43,080 bases of DNA, from positions 1 to 43,080 of the forward strand of contig JAIXOZ010000117.1 of NCBI GenBank assembly GCA_027486495.1, read 5' to 3'. The first letter of the stretch is position 1. Each line of letters begins with the position of its first letter. Below, in pieces: positions 20,458 to 27,979 of this stretch. This DNA is from Comamonadaceae bacterium (GTDB lineage: Bacteria; Pseudomonadota; Gammaproteobacteria; Burkholderiales; Burkholderiaceae_C). The notes beneath the pieces are model-generated. The model was not told where the DNA came from, did no database searches, and worked only from the letters and a program-made list of their open reading frames with translations. A program made the position numbers and the translations under genes.

Positions 20458-22671
20458 TCAGCGCAAAAACCCCAGACTGAACACCTGCGGGCGGAGCTTA
20501 TCGGTCAGGGCTTGGTAGGCCGCTTCAAAGGGGGTGAAGTTGACGGGGGCGGTGTCGCCGCTTTTGTTGCGCTCGGCCAGGGCGTTGCGGATTTGGTACC
20601 AACCCACATCGGGGCGGTTGAGTTTGTATTGGTCGCGCACGGTGCGCACATCGGTGTGGGCGAAGTAGGCTTTCCACAGGCTGCGGCCCGCATCCAGCAC
20701 GGCGGTGGCTTCGGCGGACAGGGTTTTGTCCGCCAAGTACTGGACCATGAAGTCGGATTCGAAGCGGTCGGGCGCGTCCACTTCGGCTTCGGTGTAGGGG
20801 ATGAAGTGGTTGACGATGGACCACTTTTTACCGTTCCATTCGAGGTCGTCGGCGCTGGCGGTCAGGTTGCTGCCGTTGAAAAGCATCCACATCAAACAAT
20901 CGGATTTGAACTCGTCAGTGAGTTGTCCTGTGGGTTGCAGAAATTGATCGCGGTCGTTGAGCCACGACGGTTTGATGAGGCGACGCACCGCAAAAACTAC
21001 CGTGACTTTCTCAAGGTTTTCTGGGGTAACGTGAAATCCGTTGCCTTGACTACAAACTGAAGAAAATAAGGCCGTTAAAGTGCCCGAGTGTTGCAAATCA
21101 TTGCTGTTGCTGAGCAGGTAACCGATCGCATCGGATCTCCATGAAGTGACCTTCGCGTGGCCAGTCTGTGGGTGTACGGCATTTTTCAGCGGAACGTGGG
21201 TGGCATCGGTTTTCAACCGCGGCATCCATATATTCAGATAACTGCTTTTGGGCAGGTTGTAAAAAGTTTTCTCGCCGATGGCCTTGGCGTTTTTATTCAG
21301 CACTTCGGTCACCACTTCAAGCAATGGTGTTTTGGTGGCGGTAAGTTGGTCGTTTTTCCAAACCAAAAAACCAATCGGAAAATCGCCCTTCAATCCGTCA
21401 AACGATTTGCTGTGCACAACAAAACCACCCAGGTATGTGGCATTCCACCGCTCGCGGAATTGTTCAAAATTGGGTGCGTTCACGTATTTCAAGGTGCTGA
21501 ACATCGCCAAAGTGGCGGTGGGCATTTCTTGGGCTATCCGCGCTAAGAACTGCACAAATAACTCACGCGCCGCGTAACCGTAATCGGCCTTGTTCATCAA
21601 AGCGCCCATGCGCGTTTTCGCAACGTCCGTTTTGCCTTCGTTGCCTTGCGAATTGGCCGCCTCTGCATAAGGCGGATTGATCAACACCAAAATCTTCTTC
21701 CCCTCCGCAATCGCTTTGCGCAGAGCCGGGGGCACCTTGTTGGTCAGGTTGTAATCAATCTGTCCATCGTCGGTGATGTCGTCGTTCAGGTAGTCGTACT
21801 GAAAACGCTGCGCCGCAACACAGGTTTTGGTGGCTTTCATCACGTCGATGTCAGCTTGGTCCAGCGTGCTCATGTAGAGGTTGCGCGGGTTGCTGTGCTT
21901 GACTTCCAGGTTGCCCACGCCGCAGCACATGTCCCAGACGATGTAGTCCTTTTGCCAGTTGGCACCCAGCGTTTCGCTCAGCTTGTCATAGGCTTTGTCC
22001 ACCACATGCAGGGGCGTGTAGTACGCGCCCTTGAAGCTGCGCTCGTCATACGGAATCAGGCTGTCGCGTCGCTCCAGCAGATAGTCGCGGTATTCCGATT
22101 TGGGCGGGCGGTGGTAGATGGCCCAAAACTGCCGGTAGCCTTCTTTGTTGCCCAGGTCAAAGTTTTTGCCCTTGAGCGAGAAGACCGGTGCGCCGTTTTT
22201 GTGCATCAACTCGGCGGGCAAATTGGCATGGGTGGACACGGTGCCGTCGTGCATGATGTCCGCGAAAAACAGCAGGGCGTAATCTTCTTCGCTCACACCC
22301 ACGATCTCGCGCCCCACCATGGCCACCCATTTGTCAAACACCTGTTTCAGGTTGTCCGGCGTGATTTGTGTGCGGATGATGTCGCCCGACTTGATCGCGG
22401 CCTTGACGGTGCTGATGAACTCGTCTTCGTGCGTCTTGATCCTGAACGACACAAAGTAGGTGCCAATGTGGGCCGAGATGTCGTCCAGCGCTTCTTGCGT
22501 GAACTGGCTGGCCGACTTGCCCCATTGGATGGTTTTCTTGGCCAGAAAAGGCAGCACATCGGCGCTTTTCATGATGGCGGCTTTTTCGGTGTCGATCACC
22601 GCCAGAAATGGCGGCACATGCTCGCCTTTGTTCAGCGCCACCTGCACGTAATGCAGCAACTGGGTGAACAT
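20458..22671 (-). CDS. Type IIG-like DNA N6-adenine methyltransferase, cut off from its N-terminal nuclease segment
   Basis: A 737-residue frame of a single-chain restriction-modification family that combines nuclease, methyltransferase and target-recognition parts. Motif I is DMCCGVGN (Asp247), catalytic motif IV NPPY (residues 332-335). GAYYTPLHVVDKAYDKL is the YTP region before motif I. The C-terminal half would hold the recognition domain. The gene should begin at GTG 22836, but an in-frame TAG at 22719-22717 separates the first 39 codons. ATG 22671 is the first ATG after the amber codon and would restart translation after the putative nuclease motif. Bases 20935-21660 are near 45 % GC against 58-67 % on either side. 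Whether the shortened protein methylates DNA is untested. Confidence 0.82.
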   Translation of the reverse strand: MFTQLLHYVQVALNKGEHVPPFLAVIDTEKAAIMKSADVLPFLAKKTIQWGKSASQFTQEALDDISAHIGTYFVSFRIKTHEDEFISTVKAAIKSGDIIRTQITPDNLKQVFDKWVAMVGREIVGVSEEDYALLFFADIMHDGTVSTHANLPAELMHKNGAPVFSLKGKNFDLGNKEGYRQFWAIYHRPPKSEYRDYLLERRDSLIPYDERSFKGAYYTPLHVVDKAYDKLSETLGANWQKDYIVWDMCCGVGNLEVKHSNPRNLYMSTLDQADIDVMKATKTCVAAQRFQYDYLNDDITDDGQIDYNLTNKVPPALRKAIAEGKKILVLINPPYAEAANSQGNEGKTDVAKTRMGALMNKADYGYAARELFVQFLARIAQEMPTATLAMFSTLKYVNAPNFEQFRERWNATYLGGFVVHSKSFDGLKGDFPIGFLVWKNDQLTATKTPLLEVVTEVLNKNAKAIGEKTFYNLPKSSYLNIWMPRLKTDATHVPLKNAVHPQTGHAKVTSWRSDAIGYLLSNSNDLQHSGTLTALFSSVCSQGNGFHVTPENLEKVTVVFAVRRLIKPSWLNDRDQFLQPTGQLTDEFKSDCLMWMLFNGSNLTASADDLEWNGKKWSIVNHFIPYTEAEVDAPDRFESDFMVQYLADKTLSAEATAVLDAGRSLWKAYFAHTDVRTVRDQYKLNRPDVGWYQIRNALAERNKSGDTAPVNFTPFEAAYQALTDKLRPQVFSLGFLR

Positions 22672-22836
22672 GGCGTAGCTGGAGTGGCGGTCGGTGTCTT
22701 TGGCTTCGAACCAGATCTAGCGGCTCTGGATGTCGATCAGGCCCTTGGTGTAGCCCTTGAGGCCCAGGGCCTTGATGTACGCGTCTTTGACGTCTTCTTC
22801 GCTCTTGGCGGCTTGCAGCTGGGTGTAGAGGCTCAC
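22672..22836 (-). pseudogene. Detached N-terminal nuclease segment with in-frame amber codon
   Basis: Codons 1-55 of the restriction-modification gene, from GTG 22836. The frame reads SLYTQLQAAKSEEDVKDA ... GLIDIQSR, then TAG (22719-22717, codon 40), then IWFEAKDTDRHSSYA and M56. Asp35 followed eight residues later by Glu44-Ala-Lys46 gives a D-X8-ExK pattern like the PD-(D/E)xK nuclease motif of MmeI-type enzymes. The amber codon falls between the Asp and the ExK. A single-base change from GAG (Glu) would produce it. Read-through is not excluded. Confidence 0.7.
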
Positions 22837-22840
22837 GGCA

Positions 22841-22870
22841 GACAATGTGGATTAAAAAATCCACATTGTC
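22841..22870. promoter_or_regulatory. Perfect palindrome next to the restriction-modification start codon
   Basis: Arms GACAATGTGGATT and AATCCACATTGTC, 13 bases each, around a 4-base A/T loop. It ends four bases before the GTG at 22836 and takes the place of a ribosome binding site. It could be an operator or an RNA hairpin over the start; there is no T-run after the stem, so a terminator is unlikely. Confidence 0.6.
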
Positions 22871-23170
22871 TTGTAAATAAGTTATTAGGTACTCTTAAAT
22901 TGCAAGTTATCGTTTCCCCAAGAGGGGCGAGCGACCCACCTTGTTTGATTCGACCACCTGCTTCGGTGGTGCAGAAAACTTCTCAAACGCTCCCTTTTTG
23001 GCCAAACAGGTGCTTGGGAAAAAATTGATGTTTACGTCAAGGTTTGTGGTTTGGGGTCCATTTCTTGATGCAATTATCAAAAAATGAAAGCTTGGCATGC
23101 CAGTGTCAGCCAAGCGAAGCGCCTCTTCATTGTTTGCTGACGGGGGCATCAACTGGGCGACAAGGGCGGC
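22871..23170. other. Intergenic region upstream of the restriction-modification gene
   Basis: About 300 AT-richer bases. Visible items: TTGCAA on the minus strand near 22905-22900 followed by A/T-rich sequence, a weak promoter candidate for the restriction-modification gene. Also a hairpin ACCACC-N6-GGTGGT near 22951-22968 without a T-run. A minus frame 22907-23152 is not protein-like. No RNA gene or insertion-sequence end was recognised. Confidence 0.35.
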
Positions 23171-24157
23171 TTAAGCGTTCACGTTCACCACCACCCTCCC
23201 ACGCACCTGCCCCGCCAGAATCTCGGCACCCAGACCGATCGCTTCGGCCAAGCCCACTTCGCGGGTCATGCGCTCCAGCTGTGCGGTGTCCAAGTCTTGG
23301 GCTAAGCGCGCCCATGCAGCTTCGCGCACGGCACGCGGGGCCATCACGCTGTCGATGCCCGCCAGTGTCACGCCGCGCAAGATGAAAGGCGCCACGCTGG
23401 ATGGAAAGTCCATGCCCTGGGCCAAGCCGCAGGCGGTGACCACCCCGCCGTATTTCGTGCTGGCGCAAGCGTTGGCCAAGGTGTGGCTGCCCACGGTGTC
23501 GACCACGCCCGCCCAGCGCTCTTTGGCCAGCGGTTTGCCGGGGGCGCTCAATTCGGCCCGGTCGATCACGTCGCCCGCACCCAGCTGGCGCAGGTAGTCG
23601 GCTTCTTGCAGGCGGCCGGTGCTCGCCATCACGCGGTAACCCAGCTTGGCGAGCAGCGCAATCGCCACGCTGCCCACGCCGCCGCCAGCACCCGTGACCA
23701 AAATGTCACCTTTGTCCGGTGTGACGCCGTGCTTTTGCAGCGCCATCACGCACAGCATGGCGGTGTAACCGGCGGTGCCAATGGCCATGGCCTGGCGTGG
23801 GGTGAAAGCAGCAGGCAGCTTCACCAGCCAGTCGCCTTTCAAGCGCGCCTTTTGCGCCAAACCGCCACTGTGGCTCTCGCCCACGCCCCAGCCGTTCAGC
23901 ACGACTTTGTCGCCTGCCTTGAACAGCGGGTGCTGGCTCTCGGTCACGGTGCCCGACAAGTCGATGCCGGGGGTGAGCGGGAATTTGCGCACCACCGGGC
24001 TTTTGCCGGTGATGGCCAGGCCGTCCTTGTAATTGAGGGTGGAGTAGTCCACCTGCACCGTCACATCGCCTTCGGGCAAGGCGCTGTCATCGAGTGTTTT
24101 CAGGGTGCAGCGGTAACCGGCGTCGTCTTTTTCAATTTGCAGGGCTTGGTAAGTCAT
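23171..24157 (-). CDS. acuI: Acrylyl-CoA reductase (NADPH), YhdH/YhfP quinone-oxidoreductase family
   Basis: MDR-superfamily NADPH enzyme that reduces acrylyl-CoA to propionyl-CoA, detoxifying acrylyl-CoA from DMSP, 3-hydroxypropionate or related metabolism. The 328-residue chain (start ATG 24157, [15 protein letters not shown]) has [20 protein letters not shown] (family region near residue 45), [13 protein letters not shown], the [20 protein letters not shown] block, and the nucleotide-binding [19 protein letters not shown]. No zinc-binding set is present, as expected for this branch. It is transcribed alone and divergently from the phosphatase gene. A frame extends to 24226, but the sequence before MTYQ is not conserved-looking. 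Confidence 0.9.
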   Translation of the reverse strand: MTYQALQIEKDDAGYRCTLKTLDDSALPEGDVTVQVDYSTLNYKDGLAITGKSPVVRKFPLTPGIDLSGTVTESQHPLFKAGDKVVLNGWGVGESHSGGLAQKARLKGDWLVKLPAAFTPRQAMAIGTAGYTAMLCVMALQKHGVTPDKGDILVTGAGGGVGSVAIALLAKLGYRVMASTGRLQEADYLRQLGAGDVIDRAELSAPGKPLAKERWAGVVDTVGSHTLANACASTKYGGVVTACGLAQGMDFPSSVAPFILRGVTLAGIDSVMAPRAVREAAWARLAQDLDTAQLERMTREVGLAEAIGLGAEILAGQVRGRVVVNVNA

Positions 24158-24278
24158 GGGTGGTCCTGTGAGGGCGAGGTTTCGTAAATCAACATTGTGC
24201 CGCGCTGAACCTCGGGGGGCTGTCACCCTTGATGTGCCCAGTTAACATGCAAAACTGAACTCTACCTGCCCAACGCCC

Positions 24279-25853
24279 ATGCCCCTTTCCAAGCCCCAAA
24301 AACCGTGGTCACGCCGCGATCTGCACCGTGCGGCTTTGGCTGCTGCGCTGGCCCCCTGGGTCACGCCTTGGGTGCAGGCCCAAAGCGCGCCTCCGAATTG
24401 GCAGGTCAACCCCTTCAGTCTGGGTGTGGCCAGCGGCCAGCCGCAGCCGGGCAGCGTGGTGCTGTGGACGCGCTTGCGCATCGACGAAACCGATGCCGCC
24501 CGCCAAGCGACGGGCGCGCCCGTGGTGTGTGAACTTTTTGCCGATGAGGCCTTGCGCCAACCCCTGCGCCAATGGCGCTTGAACACCGACCCTCGTCGTG
24601 GCCACAGCCTGCATGTGCTGGCCGATGGGCTGCAGCCAGGGCGTCATTATTGGTACCGATTTGCCAGCGCAAACGCTGTCAGCCCGGTGGGGCGCACCCG
24701 CACCAGCCCGGCTTTGAATGAGGCCGTGCGCCGCCTTCGCCTGGGTTTGGCGTCTTGCCAGCATTTCGAACAAGGCCACTTTGCCGCGCACCGCGACATG
24801 GCCGCGCAAGACCTGGACTTGGTGCTGTTCGTGGGCGACTACATCTACGAAAGCAGCAACAAACAATTCAAAATCCGGGCCCATGAGAGCGGCATGCCCC
24901 TCACGTTGGATGCCTACCGCGCTCGCCACGCCCATTACAAGAGCGATGCCCACTTGCAAGCCTGCCACGCGGCCCACCCTTGGCTCATGACCTGGGACGA
25001 CCACGAGGTGGTGAACGACTACGCGAACGATCAGGACCAGAACTTCACCGAACCCACGGTGTTCTTGCAGCGGCGGGCGGCGGCGTACCAAGCTTACTTT
25101 GAGCACATGCCGCTGCGCTTAGGGCCCGACCCGCAGCAGCCCAGCCTGATGCGGATCCACGACCGCATGGCCTGGGGCACGTTGGCCGACTTGTGGACGC
25201 TGGACTGCCGCCAACACCGTGATCATCAGGCCTGCCCCGACCTGATGCGCGGTGGTGGACGCGTGGTCATGGGCTGCGATGCGCTGGCCGACCCGGCGCG
25301 CAGCATGTTGGGCCAGGCGCAAGAACAATGGCTGACCGCAGGTTTAACGCAAAGCCAGCGGCGCTGGAAGCTGCTGGCGCAATCCACCTTGATGGCCAGC
25401 AGTGGCATTCAGACCCCCTTGGGGCGCAGCGCTTTCACCGATGGCTGGGATGGTTACCCGCAAGCGCGGGCGCGGCTCTTACAAACCGTGGCCGATGCGC
25501 GACTGAGCGATGTGGTCATGCTCGGTGGTGATGTGCATGCCAACGTGGCGGCGCAGTTGCGCGTGCAGCCTGGCGATGAACGCTCGGCCGTGGTGGCCAG
25601 TGAGCTGGTCACCACCTCGGTGTCCACCCGGGGCATGTCGCCCAAAGTCATGGCGCAAATCCAGCGCGACAACCCGGACATCCGCCACGCCCGCTCGGAC
25701 GAGCGGGGCTATACCTTGATCGACATCCGACCCGAGCGCCTAGAGGCGCAGTTCTTGACCACCCCGCACCCTGCCCAGCCCGATGCCCGACTGACACTGC
25801 AAGGCCGCTGGTCGGTGCTCCAAGGGATGGCGGGTGTTGTGCCGGGGTCTTGA
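24279..25853 (+). CDS. PhoD-like alkaline phosphatase/phosphodiesterase, Tat-exported
   Basis: A 524-residue secreted phosphoesterase. The N-terminus has a twin-arginine signal (WSRRDLHRAALAAALAPW, then a cleavage-like VQAQ near residue 35). A PhoD N-terminal beta domain follows (NPFSLGVASGQPQPGSVVLWTRL, residues about 44-66). The metallophosphatase core shows LRLGLASCQHFEQGHF, LVLFVGDYIYE, MTWDDHEVVNDYAND, LADLWTLDCRQHRD and VVMLGGDVHANVA. PhoD enzymes use iron and calcium and release phosphate from diesters or monoesters in the periplasm. No pho-box was identified. It is followed by a terminator-like inverted repeat. Confidence 0.9.
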   Translation: MPLSKPQKPWSRRDLHRAALAAALAPWVTPWVQAQSAPPNWQVNPFSLGVASGQPQPGSVVLWTRLRIDETDAARQATGAPVVCELFADEALRQPLRQWRLNTDPRRGHSLHVLADGLQPGRHYWYRFASANAVSPVGRTRTSPALNEAVRRLRLGLASCQHFEQGHFAAHRDMAAQDLDLVLFVGDYIYESSNKQFKIRAHESGMPLTLDAYRARHAHYKSDAHLQACHAAHPWLMTWDDHEVVNDYANDQDQNFTEPTVFLQRRAAAYQAYFEHMPLRLGPDPQQPSLMRIHDRMAWGTLADLWTLDCRQHRDHQACPDLMRGGGRVVMGCDALADPARSMLGQAQEQWLTAGLTQSQRRWKLLAQSTLMASSGIQTPLGRSAFTDGWDGYPQARARLLQTVADARLSDVVMLGGDVHANVAAQLRVQPGDERSAVVASELVTTSVSTRGMSPKVMAQIQRDNPDIRHARSDERGYTLIDIRPERLEAQFLTTPHPAQPDARLTLQGRWSVLQGMAGVVPGS

Positions 25854-25893
25854 AAAGACCCGGTCGTATCCAAGGGTAACCATGCGGTCTTTT
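25853..25893 (+). terminator. Terminator-like inverted repeat after phoD-like gene
   Basis: AAAAGACC (25853-25860) pairs with GGTCTTTT (25886-25893) across a 25-base loop and runs into TTTTTTT. The large loop makes it less certain than a compact hairpin. Confidence 0.5.
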
Positions 25894-25920
25894 TTTGGGC
25901 TGCGCGGCTAGAATCGCCGC

Positions 25921-26544
25921 ATGAACACCTCTCTCGTGACTGCACCCAAGAAATCCTTCAAAGTTCAGATGCTCGCCGCCCGCGAGACCGCCATCATCCA
26001 GTCGGTCAACCGATTGCTGGCCGAAAAAGGCTTTGACGCGATGACGGTGGACGAGGTGGCGGCCGAGGTGGGCATCGCCAAGGCCAGCCTTTACAAACAC
26101 TTCACCAGCAAAGAAGAGCTGGCCTGCGCCGCCATGGTCACCGCCATGCGCCGGGCGCAAGAGCTTATCCAGAGCACGGACTCCCAACTGGCGCCGCTGG
26201 ACAAAATCAAGGCCGTGACCCGCTGGACCATGACGCTCAAGCTGCAAGGCCTGATGCCCTCACTGCCCAGCCAAAACTCCAGCCTGCGCGCCACCTTGAT
26301 GGCCAGCAAGGACTACATGGATGGCCTGATGGAAGTGAGCGACGCTTTGGGCGGCTGGATCGAAGAAGCCCAAGCCCAAGGGCAAATCAACAAAGCCTTG
26401 CCTGCTGTTGCTGTGCTTTACACCTTGTTTGCTCGGGCCTGTGACCCCGTGCTGGAGTTCTTGAAAATGGGCGAGCAGCACACCGATGAGCAGATCCTCG
26501 ATCTGGTGATGAGCACCTGCTTTGAGGGGCTGAACGCCCGCTGA
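25921..26544 (+). CDS. TetR/AcrR-family transcriptional regulator
   Basis: A 207-residue repressor-type protein. The N-terminal HTH spans about residues 22-62: IIQSVNRLLAEKGFDAMTVDEV, AAEVGIAKASLYKHFTSKEEL. The C-terminal ligand-binding helices show no motif that names a ligand (SLPSQNSSLRATLMASKDYMD, LYTLFARACDPVLEFLKMGE). Start ATG 25921 comes 67 bases after the phosphatase stop and beyond its terminator. The gene is convergent with the universal stress protein; the two stop codons lie in an inverted repeat CGCTGA-N10-TCAGCG. Regulated genes are unknown. Confidence 0.88.
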   Translation: MNTSLVTAPKKSFKVQMLAARETAIIQSVNRLLAEKGFDAMTVDEVAAEVGIAKASLYKHFTSKEELACAAMVTAMRRAQELIQSTDSQLAPLDKIKAVTRWTMTLKLQGLMPSLPSQNSSLRATLMASKDYMDGLMEVSDALGGWIEEAQAQGQINKALPAVAVLYTLFARACDPVLEFLKMGEQHTDEQILDLVMSTCFEGLNAR

Positions 26545-26554
26545 AGCCCCAGAT

Positions 26555-26977
26555 TCAGCGCACCAGCAGAACAGGCACTTTGCTGTTGGCCAGCACCTGC
26601 GTGGCGACTGAGCCCATGACCAGGTTGCCCAGTGTGCCGTGGCCGTGCGAGCCCATCACCACCAGGTCAAACTTGCCGCTGTCGGCGGTTTTAGAGATGG
26701 TCTCACCCGCATGGCCCACTTTGGCCAGGGTCTTGGCGTCGATGTCGTGGCGCAACAAAAATTGGGTCACCGGATTGAGCACTTTTTCGGCTTCGTCGCG
26801 GTGGTAGCTGTCCGTCATCTCTTTGCCCACGGCAGCGCGTGCGCGGGGAGGCAGTTGGGGGTTCACTGTCAGCAGGGTGTAGCTGTTGTTGGTGCTGAAA
26901 AGCTCGTCGTGCGTGGTCAAGTAGGCCAGCATTTTTTTGGTGTATTCACTGCCATCAACGGCCAATAAGATTTTCAT
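26555..26977 (-). CDS. Universal stress protein, UspA family
   Basis: A 140-residue single-domain Usp. It starts MKILLAVDGSEYTKKMLAYL (ATG 26977, with GGAG seven bases upstream) and carries the ATP-binding signature VVMGSHGHGTLGNLVMGSVATQVLANSKVPVLLVR near the end (G-2x-G-9x-G(S/T) pattern; residues about 106-140). Members bind ATP and are induced by starvation, oxidative or anaerobic stress. A possible FNR/ANR box lies at about -41 from a predicted start site. An upstream extension of the frame to 27004 is not used because MKILLAVDG is the standard start. Confidence 0.92.
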   Translation of the reverse strand: MKILLAVDGSEYTKKMLAYLTTHDELFSTNNSYTLLTVNPQLPPRARAAVGKEMTDSYHRDEAEKVLNPVTQFLLRHDIDAKTLAKVGHAGETISKTADSGKFDLVVMGSHGHGTLGNLVMGSVATQVLANSKVPVLLVR

Positions 26978-27010
26978 GAGAGGCTCCTGTTTTGGATCAA
27001 ACAAGCCTTC

Positions 27011-27052
27011 ACTCTAAGCAAAGCAGGGCCGTGAAGTCTTGACCCAGGTCAT
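27011..27052 (-). promoter_or_regulatory. Possible FNR/ANR-type box and -10 of the universal stress gene
   Basis: TTGACCCAGGTCAT (27039-27052) is a near-palindrome differing at two positions from the ANR form TTGATC-N3-GTCAA. On the minus strand a -10-like TAGAGT lies at 27016-27011. The resulting start site near 27004 puts the box centre about 41 bases upstream, the class II activator distance. Binding is inferred from sequence only. Confidence 0.4.
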
Positions 27053-27097
27053 GAAATCAGAGGGTTGTATGTGCCTTGGCATAAAGGCCGTGCGAAC

Positions 27098-27979
27098 TCA
27101 TGTGCCCTGCACCTCCAGCACGCATTGCGGCTTGAACATCAGTTGCTCTTTTTTGCGCGCATACCCCAGCGGGTTGGCCACCACGCGGCAGCCGTTTTGG
27201 GTGTAGTCGCTGGGGCAATGCAAATGGCCGTGCAGCCAAAGCTGAGCGTGGGGCAGCAAGTGGTCGAGTGCGTTGCAAAAACCGGCTGTGCCTGGCACAC
27301 GGCCATAGCGCGGGTCGGCGCTGCTCAGGCTGGGTGCAAAGTGGGTGACCACCACGGTCGGACCCGAAAAAGGCACGCTCAATGCAGCGCTCAGCCAGTC
27401 TTGGCATTGCAGAGCTTGCTCGCGCAATCCCTCGGCCAGCCAGGCCTCACCTTGGCGCGTGGTGAGGGCTTTGCGCAGGTAATAGTTGGCGGCCCGAAAG
27501 GCCTTGTCGCGGGACTTGAGTTGGCGCGTGTATTGGCTGTTGGGGTGGCTGAAGTGGGCCGGGATTTTGTCGGTCAATGGGTCGGGGATGGGCTGCCCTG
27601 CCAGCGGCCCCAGCGCGTCAAAGTCTGTCCACAGCGTGGTGCCCACAAAGCGCACACCGCCCAGTTGGAGCACCTCGCGCTCCAGCCAAGTGATGCCCAG
27701 CCGCTCGCAGGTTTGTCGCAGCCGGGCGTGGGCCTCGTCAAAGTCCAGCCCATCGTACTCGTGGTTGCCAGGCACAAAGAGCACGGGTGTCGGCCAGCCG
27801 TGCAGCGGCGAAAACCGTGCCAGGCCAAAGTCGCCGTCGCCTGCGCTGGCCAACGCCGAGCCGGCTTGGTACGAGCCAATGTCACCTGCCAGCACCAGCA
27901 CATCGGCACCCGGTGCATGGCTGGGCATGAAGTCGGGGTGGGACTCCAGGTGCAGGTCTGAAAGGAGTTGGATCTTCAT
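27098..27979 (-). CDS. Metallophosphoesterase (calcineurin-like)
   Basis: A 293-residue dinuclear metal phosphoesterase. The metal-binding set is complete: SDLHLESH (Asp8, His10), VLVLAGDI, FVPGNHEYD, VVVTHFAPS and LWLHGHLH. This group includes phosphodiesterases of unknown substrate and nucleotide-processing enzymes. The protein has no signal peptide, so it is cytoplasmic. Its ATG (27979-27977) overlaps the TGA of the LysR gene upstream (27978-27976), so the two are co-transcribed and translationally coupled. That might suggest LysR-controlled expression, but no substrate can be inferred. Confidence 0.9.
   Translation of the reverse strand: MKIQLLSDLHLESHPDFMPSHAPGADVLVLAGDIGSYQAGSALASAGDGDFGLARFSPLHGWPTPVLFVPGNHEYDGLDFDEAHARLRQTCERLGITWLEREVLQLGGVRFVGTTLWTDFDALGPLAGQPIPDPLTDKIPAHFSHPNSQYTRQLKSRDKAFRAANYYLRKALTTRQGEAWLAEGLREQALQCQDWLSAALSVPFSGPTVVVTHFAPSLSSADPRYGRVPGTAGFCNALDHLLPHAQLWLHGHLHCPSDYTQNGCRVVANPLGYARKKEQLMFKPQCVLEVQGT

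Noticed and set aside
21646..23028. Plus-strand 460-codon frame opposite the methyltransferase gene
   Set aside because: Translation lacks protein-like motifs, while the minus strand has the NPPY and motif I of a real enzyme.
24175..24214. CGAGGTT-N26-AACCTCG inverted repeat between acuI and the phoD-like gene
   Set aside because: The long spacer and lack of a matching promoter make an operator call too speculative.
26539..26560. CGCTGA-N10-TCAGCG as a terminator between the TetR and universal stress genes
   Set aside because: It contains the two stop codons but has no T-run and only six paired bases; likely coincidental or weak.
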